From contig NZ_SDGU01000009.1 of NCBI RefSeq assembly GCF_004118635.1, forward strand, positions 1-64,000: a stretch of DNA of 64,000 bases. The letters are read 5' to 3'. Positions 59,520 through 64,000 of the stretch are shown here, piece after piece. Numbering within the stretch: position 1 is the stretch's first letter; each line of letters opens with the position of its first letter. The DNA comes from Chlorobaculum sp. 24CR (GTDB lineage: Bacteria; Bacteroidota; Chlorobiia; Chlorobiales; Chlorobiaceae). The notes below the pieces were generated by a model that made no database searches, was not told the origin of the DNA, and saw nothing but the letters and a program-made list of their open reading frames with translations. The translations under genes were made by a program, and so were the position numbers.

Positions 59520-59663
59520 TCAATAACTCCCGCCGGCATGTCTGTCGATATGCCTCATGGCCATCCATACCACCGCGATTCCCAGCGCCGATACCACCAT
59601 GACCTGCATCGTAGTGGGTAAGTTCGATACCTCTTTGAGTAATGGAGTGATTAACTGTAGCAT
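59520..59663 (-). CDS. Probable 47-residue single-span membrane protein
   Basis: The frame encodes an amphipathic N-terminus (MLQLITPLLKEVSNLPTTMQ), one membrane helix (VMVVSALGIAVVWMAMR) and a polar basic tail (HIDRHAGGSY). The order of segments and the clean AT-rich upstream region make chance unlikely, but the ribosome site (AAAGAA) is weak. Its size would fit a small subunit of a membrane complex, for example of the reaction centre, the bc complex or an oxidase. No named family is recognised. Confidence 0.5.
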   Translation of the reverse strand: MLQLITPLLKEVSNLPTTMQVMVVSALGIAVVWMAMRHIDRHAGGSY

Positions 59664-59713
59664 GATATTTTTCTTTATTATTGCGCTAAAACGTTAAAGT
59701 GTTTTCTCACAAC

Positions 59714-59742
59714 ACTATACCTTATATATATACACCAAGTAA
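59714..59742 (-). promoter_or_regulatory. Putative promoter of the 47-residue protein gene
   Basis: On the minus strand, TTACTT, a 17-base AT-rich spacer and TATAGT lie 51 bases before the ATG at 59663. Confidence 0.35.
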
Positions 59743-60285
59743 CATTCAGATTGACACCGCTCGTTTTAACTCGTAGTTTAGTTGTAAAGAGTACGTATAA
59801 TTGCGAAACAATCCAAAAAATTCCTTACACCTTATAGGTTTTTATTTATACAACCAATGATAGCCATTGTTGGGGGCGGGCAGGCGCGGCGAATGATGTG
59901 GTCAAAACAGGGCGAGCAATTCAGCAGTCGGGCTTCTGGTTCGGGAGCAAATGCGCTGCAAAGACGAGACGGAAGAAAAGAGCGTAAAATAAAAGGGTCA
60001 TAACCGGAACAAAAAGTCAGCAAGGGAGCTGACCCGATCCCCTTGGCATGTAGCTGGCGGGAAGAGCGGACGAATCATCGACGAACGGTACCGGCACACT
60101 CCGAAAGCGAGCCAAAAAGTCCCGGCGCATTGCCAAAACTCCAGAAAGGAATTCCTTGCCATGAACATGAAGCGCCACGGAAACGTCCCGAAGCGACGGC
60201 TACAGCATGCGACGTGCAAAACCGGGGGAGCGCATGGGGATATTATTACTCCTGCAACCAATAAACTGCAAACACTCTCGCAGTA

Positions 60286-60378
60286 AGAGATTGGGCTAAA
60301 GCCCTGATTTATTATGCCTTATCCGTACGCCCCGTCCCGAAAGCTTGCCGGACGGGGCAATTATTTAAGAGTTTTCAT
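60286..60378. repeat. Dispersed repeat with two hairpins (GGGCTAAAGCCC family), copy 2
   Basis: Matches 1164-1248: AGAGATTGGGCTAAAGCCC, an AT-rich linker, a CCCCGTCC/GGACGGGG stem, and the tail CAATTATTTAAGAGTTTTCA. The second stem has diverged in bases but keeps its pairing, which suggests selection or recent formation. Confidence 0.7.
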
Positions 60379-60429
60379 GCTTCGGCGATTAAAAATATCA
60401 ATACCTGCAAGCAACAAGAGGTTTCTTGC

Positions 60430-60467
60430 TTGTCATTCTGCCCCGACAAGTCGAGGCAGAATGACAG
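60430..60467. repeat. Short inverted repeat (TGTCATTCTG family)
   Basis: TGTCATTCTGCC and GGCAGAATGACA form a 12-bp stem around CCGACAAGTCGA. Related in its ends to 26348-26443. Confidence 0.55.
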
Positions 60468-60631
60468 CCTTTTCTCCGGAATCTCTTTGCGATTTATTGT
60501 TGCCAGAGTAATAATGACCGGAGCAATAACAGAAACGGTTCCTCTGACGATGCGTGGCATGAAAAAACGTGCGACGACTGAATGCTGGCCGGCTGACTTG
60601 CTGACTGCCCGCAACGCCAGAAAAGCGAAAA

Positions 60632-60649
60632 CCCCTGAATTCTCAGGGG
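60632..60649 (-). terminator. Terminator of tRNA-Phe
   Basis: CCCCTGA and TCAGGGG pair across a 4-base loop; on the minus strand TTTTCGCTTTT follows. Confidence 0.75.
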
Positions 60650-60668
60650 CTTGAACAGCAGAACTATG

Positions 60669-60744
60669 TGGTGGACAGAGAGGGAATCGAACCCCCGACA
60701 CAAGGATTTTCAGTCCTTTGCTCTACCAACTGAGCTATCTGTCC
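60669..60744 (-). tRNA. tRNA-Phe (anticodon GAA)
   Basis: Cloverleaf on the minus strand: acceptor GGACAGA/TCTGTCC, D stem GCTC/GAGC, anticodon stem AAGGA/TCCTT with loop CTGAAAA (anticodon GAA), T arm GGGGG/CCCTC with TTCGATT loop, discriminator A and an encoded CCA. Length 76 with CCA. It is the only phenylalanine tRNA in the window. Confidence 0.97.
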
Positions 60745-60806
60745 AACTGAAGTGAGGTGAATATAGCAATTGCACTTTTAACTCAAAACAGAAAAAACTT
60801 TTTTTG

Positions 60807-60832
60807 CTGCGAGGCACCAAAGTGCCCCGCAG
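60807..60832 (-). terminator. Hairpin downstream of gltX
   Basis: CTGCGAGGCAC (60807-60817) pairs with GTGCCCCGCAG (60822-60832) with one mismatch. On the minus strand an A run and then a T run follow, so termination is plausible. Confidence 0.55.
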
Positions 60833-60842
60833 TCGGACGGGG

Positions 60843-62354
60843 TCAGGCCACGGGCAGCTCGATGCGCTCGACAGCGCGGCGGATGCGGCGGAGCACCGCT
60901 TCCTTGCCAAGCACTTCGAGCATGTGGTAGAGGCTCGGCCCGAAGCTGACGCCGGAGGCGGCGATCCTGAGCGGATGAATCAGCACGGCGGGCTTCAGCC
61001 CCTTCGGCGCCACAAACGCCTTGAGCTGCGCCTCGATGTTCTCGGCGGTGAAGTCGTCGCTCGCTTCGAGCACTTCGGCAAACTCCTGAATCAGCGACGG
61101 CACCTCGGGCGTCCAGCGCTTGGCCACGGCTTCCGGTTCGTAGCTCTCCGGCTCAAAGAAGAAATAGCTGCTGAAGGTCACGAACTCGTGCTCGAAGTTG
61201 ACGCGCTCCCGCATCAGCTCGACCACCTTGCCGAGATAGTCGTCGGAGCTGATGCGCTCGACCGACATCTCCGGAGAGAATTCGGCAAGCTTGGCCTGGA
61301 GCACCGGCTTGATGCCCTCCACGATCTTTTCGATGGGCCGGGTCTTGATGTACTGCTTTTCGAGCCAGGAGAGCTTTTCGACGTTGAACACAGCTCCGGC
61401 CTTGCCGACCCGTTCGAGCGAAAACTTCGAGATCAGCTCGTCCATGCTGAAAACCTCCTGCTCGCTGCCTTCGCCTTCGTTCCAGCCGAGCAACGCGACG
61501 AAGTTGACAATCGCCTCGTTGCTGTAACCCTTGCGCATGTAGTCCTCCACGGCCACGTCGCCCTGGCGCTTGCTGAGCTTGGAGCGGTCGGGATTGAGCA
61601 GAAGCGGCAGGTGCGCGAACTTCGGCGGTTCCCAGCCGAAGAATTCGTAGAGCAACAGATGCTTCGGCATCGACGGCAGCCACTCCTCACCACGGATGAT
61701 ATGGGTGAACTCCATCAGATGGTCGTCGATAACGCTGGCGAAGTGGTAGGTCGGAAAACCGTCGGACTTCATCAGCACCTGGTCGTCGATGGTGGCCGAA
61801 TCGAACTCGATAGGGCCGCGAATCATATCCTCGAACCAGACCGAAATGTAATCGGGCACCTTCATCCTCACCACGTAGGGCGCGCCCTCGTCGAGCTTCT
61901 TTTTGATCTCCGACTCCGGCATGTTTCCGCCCATCTCCTCGGGCAGCCACTTGCGGTTGTACTTGGGCTGAACTCCCTGCTTGAGCTGAAGCTGCCTGTT
62001 CTCTTCGAGTTCCTCGGAGGTCGAAAAGCAGTAGTAGGCGTTCTTGTCTTCGAGCAGGCGGGTGCAGTAGTCGCGATAGATCGACAGGCGCTGCGACTGC
62101 ACGTAGGGGCCGTAGTTGCCGCCGTGCATCGGGCTTTCGTCGGCGATGATGCCCGCCCATTCAAGCGTACTGATGAGGTTCTTCTCGGCATCCTCGACCC
62201 TGCGACTCTGGTCGGTATCCTCGATCCTGATGACGAACTCCCCGTTCATTCTCTTGGCGAACAGATAGTTGTACAGCGCGGTGCGAAGACCGCCGACATG
62301 GAGATATCCCGTGGGAGATGGGGCAAATCGCGTTCTAACCTTTTGACCGGCCAT
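60843..62354 (-). CDS. gltX: Glutamyl-tRNA synthetase
   Basis: This ~503-residue class I synthetase charges tRNA-Glu, which here also feeds C5-pathway tetrapyrrole and bacteriochlorophyll synthesis. It has the HIGH-type site [20 protein letters not shown], the KMSKS-type site [15 protein letters not shown], and [11 protein letters not shown] chose the ATG at 62354 ([10 protein letters not shown]); the frame to 62414 has no family sequence. The gene is transcribed toward the tRNA-Phe gene. Confidence 0.96.
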   Translation of the reverse strand: MAGQKVRTRFAPSPTGYLHVGGLRTALYNYLFAKRMNGEFVIRIEDTDQSRRVEDAEKNLISTLEWAGIIADESPMHGGNYGPYVQSQRLSIYRDYCTRLLEDKNAYYCFSTSEELEENRQLQLKQGVQPKYNRKWLPEEMGGNMPESEIKKKLDEGAPYVVRMKVPDYISVWFEDMIRGPIEFDSATIDDQVLMKSDGFPTYHFASVIDDHLMEFTHIIRGEEWLPSMPKHLLLYEFFGWEPPKFAHLPLLLNPDRSKLSKRQGDVAVEDYMRKGYSNEAIVNFVALLGWNEGEGSEQEVFSMDELISKFSLERVGKAGAVFNVEKLSWLEKQYIKTRPIEKIVEGIKPVLQAKLAEFSPEMSVERISSDDYLGKVVELMRERVNFEHEFVTFSSYFFFEPESYEPEAVAKRWTPEVPSLIQEFAEVLEASDDFTAENIEAQLKAFVAPKGLKPAVLIHPLRIAASGVSFGPSLYHMLEVLGKEAVLRRIRRAVERIELPVA

Positions 62355-62681
62355 AGTACGAAGATCCAGATTTTGTGATTTCGGCAAACTGTGACGGCCA
62401 GCGAACCCGAACATTCAGGTGTTTTTGCAGCGCCGTCCAAACGCATGGAATTTAAAAAAAATCTCGCCGCATTCGGCAATCGGAAGAGAATTTGAACAAC
62501 CGCGGAACAAAAAGCTCGCCTGGCGCTCGATGGGAGCCATATCTCCGGCTGCGGCAAGAAAATAACGGTTAAAAAACCTTGCAAGAGGCGGTTTGCGATA
62601 AACTTTTTGGTTTCCACCATAGTTTTACTTTTAATTACTTATTATTCCGCAAGTTATCTTGCGTTACCCGAACAACTCCCG

Positions 62682-64000
62682 ATGCAGTCAAAGAAAAGCA
62701 GCGACAAGACTCCGAAAACCCGGCCCGCAAATCGATTCATGCCTCCGGCCAAAGAGTCCGGGCCTGATGGCGGTTTTTCCGGAAAAGAGGGGCGTGAGGG
62801 AGGAAACTTCCCCAAATTCATCCTTTTCCTGATGCTGGCGCTGCTTGGCCTTTTCGTATTCCAGCGCTTTTTCTCAAAGGATATCTCCCCGGAAATTTCT
62901 TATAACGAATACCGCGCGCTCGTCAGTGACGGCTCCCTGGCCGAAGTGACCGTCAAGACCAGTCAGGACAATTCCGCGCTCTTGACCGGCAAGCTCAAGG
63001 CTGCTGACAGCCTCCGGCTGACCAACGGTGCCACGGTGCGCTCCGAGCGCTTCATGGTGCGACTTCCGGGCTTCGACCGCGCCCAGGCCGACAGCCTCTC
63101 GGCAAGCGGCGTCCAGCTCAAGATCGCCCAGAGCAGTGACGAGTTTTCCAATATTTTGCTGCTCCTGCTGCCGTGGCTTCTTTTTGGTTTCGCCTACTTT
63201 TTCATTTTCAGGCGGATGTCGATGCAAAACGGCGCGCAGAAAAACATCTTCAGCTTCGGCAAAAGCCGCGCCAAGCTCATCAGCGAATTCGACGTCAAGG
63301 TGACCTTCAACGATGTGGCAGGCGTCGATGAGGCGGTCGAAGAGCTGAAGGAGACCGTCGAGTTCCTCATGAACCCGGAGAAGTTCCAGAAAATTGGCGG
63401 CAAGATTCCAAAAGGCGTCCTCCTGCTCGGCCCTCCCGGCACCGGCAAGACCCTGCTCGCCAAGGCGATTGCCGGTGAGGCGAAGGTGCCGTTTTTCTCG
63501 ATCTCCGGCGCGGATTTCGTCGAGATGTTCGTCGGCGTCGGCGCGGCCAGAGTACGCGATTTGTTCGAGACCGCCAAGAAAAATGCGCCGTGCATCGTCT
63601 TTGTCGATGAGATCGACGCCGTTGGCCGGAGCCGCGGCGCGGGTGTCGGCGGCGGCCACGACGAGCGCGAGCAGACGCTGAACCAGCTCCTGGTGGAGAT
63701 GGACGGTTTCACCGCCAGGGACAACGTCATTCTCATCGCCGCCACCAACCGGCCCGACGTGCTCGATACGGCGCTGTTGCGCCCCGGCAGGTTCGACCGG
63801 CAGGTGGTCATCGACAAGCCCGACATCCGGGGGCGCGAGGCGATCCTGAAGATTCACGCCCGCAACACCCCGCTCGCGAGCGACATCGATATTGCCGTCA
63901 TCGCCAAAAGCACGCCCGGCTTTTCGGGCGCCGACCTGGCCAATCTGGTTAACGAAGCGGCGCTGCTCGCGGCGCGAAAAGAGCAGACGCAGATCACTGG
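62682..64000 (+). CDS. ftsH: ATP-dependent zinc metalloprotease FtsH (5' part, cut by the window end)
   Basis: The first ~439 residues are present. They include a polar N-terminus ([20 protein letters not shown]), a first membrane helix ([19 protein letters not shown]), a periplasmic domain, a second helix ([19 protein letters not shown]), and the AAA domain with Walker [13 protein letters not shown], Walker [12 protein letters not shown], and the SRH block [20 protein letters not shown]. The protease HEXXH motif lies beyond the window. FtsH degrades membrane and regulatory proteins. The polar N-terminus before the first helix is longer than in E. coli FtsH. Confidence 0.97.
   Translation, partial: MQSKKSSDKTPKTRPANRFMPPAKESGPDGGFSGKEGREGGNFPKFILFLMLALLGLFVFQRFFSKDISPEISYNEYRALVSDGSLAEVTVKTSQDNSALLTGKLKAADSLRLTNGATVRSERFMVRLPGFDRAQADSLSASGVQLKIAQSSDEFSNILLLLLPWLLFGFAYFFIFRRMSMQNGAQKNIFSFGKSRAKLISEFDVKVTFNDVAGVDEAVEELKETVEFLMNPEKFQKIGGKIPKGVLLLGPPGTGKTLLAKAIAGEAKVPFFSISGADFVEMFVGVGAARVRDLFETAKKNAPCIVFVDEIDAVGRSRGAGVGGGHDEREQTLNQLLVEMDGFTARDNVILIAATNRPDVLDTALLRPGRFDRQVVIDKPDIRGREAILKIHARNTPLASDIDIAVIAKSTPGFSGADLANLVNEAALLAARKEQTQIT

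Larger units (their letters stand above)
58766..60668. other. Long intergenic region between crtC and tRNA-Phe
   Basis: About 1.9 kb lack any conventional gene. Contents seen: the crtC leader; hairpins such as AGGCTC/GAGCCT near 59065 and CCTGCG/CGCAGG near 59199-59215; the 47-codon membrane-protein frame at 59520-59663; an AT-rich promoter-like stretch at 59700-59830; GC-rich unassigned sequence at 59870-60280; and two dispersed repeats at 60286-60467. Short frames at 58674-58946, 59832-60023 and 60043-60264 show no protein-like features. Confidence 0.5.

Noticed and set aside
59852-60001. 48-codon plus-strand frame beginning MIAIVGGG
   Set aside because: The start looks like a nucleotide-binding loop, but the rest is random-like and basic; there is no ribosome site.

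Overview
The window looks like chromosomal DNA of a green sulfur bacterium (Chlorobiaceae, most likely Chlorobaculum or a close relative). The evidence is a carotenoid 1,2-hydratase (CrtC) next to a Rieske/cytochrome b operon (petCB) of green-sulfur type with an Ala/Pro/Lys-rich cytochrome b N-terminus, a monomeric NADP-isocitrate dehydrogenase as used in the reductive TCA cycle, an ArsA/Get3-like ATPase, and GC-rich genes interrupted by AT-rich spacers. The assignment comes from gene content read by eye; no database search was possible. No rRNA operon, prophage, intact insertion sequence or CRISPR array is visible.

Layout. 1-6.2 kb: queG, a DUF456 membrane protein, a transposase stub, a PEP-CTERM exported protein, a YmdB-type phosphodiesterase, a pirin and an L,D-transpeptidase-like protein. 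6.2-14.3 kb, all on the minus strand: icd, fabI, an ArsA-like ATPase, a small secreted protein with a cystatin-like QVVAG motif, and an overlapping cluster glycosyltransferase/nitroreductase/aat. 14.5-16.1 kb: a type II restriction-modification pair with overlapping genes. 16.1-25 kb: UvrD/PcrA helicase, a TPR protein with 120-bp repeats, a first hicBA toxin-antitoxin pair, pterin dehydratase, a GH13 glycosidase, YjbQ and dxs. 25-29 kb: pgsA-pgpA (phosphatidylglycerol synthesis) and mutS2.

28.9-32.2 kb is the accessory hot spot. A second hicBA pair lies between two copies of a ~100-bp sequence that covers the mutS2 start. Two AT-rich genes of unknown function and an 18-bp perfect inverted repeat follow. 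After them come decayed toxin-antitoxin modules: a Doc fragment without its Fic motif, a truncated toxin-like fragment with a possible antitoxin partner, and a MntA/HepT pair whose HepT carries an in-frame internal deletion.

32.3-42.8 kb is housekeeping: purH, purN, queE, a GT2 glycosyltransferase, nfo, ftsX, tRNA-Ala(GGC), a membrane protein, purF, UDP-glucose dehydrogenase and a DksA-like protein without a zinc finger. 42.8-51.7 kb: ileS, a 72-residue amphipathic protein with a strong terminator, manC and the dTDP-L-rhamnose operon rfbACDB. 52-58.8 kb: an 1151-residue GH13 protein with a changed active-site region IV, then petB, petC and crtC on the other strand. 58.8-60.7 kb is a nearly 2-kb gap holding a likely 47-residue single-span membrane protein and repeat elements. 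60.7-64 kb: tRNA-Phe(GAA), gltX and the start of ftsH, which runs off the window.

At least five families of short dispersed repeats sit in the spacers. Some supply the stop codon or terminator of the gene beside them.
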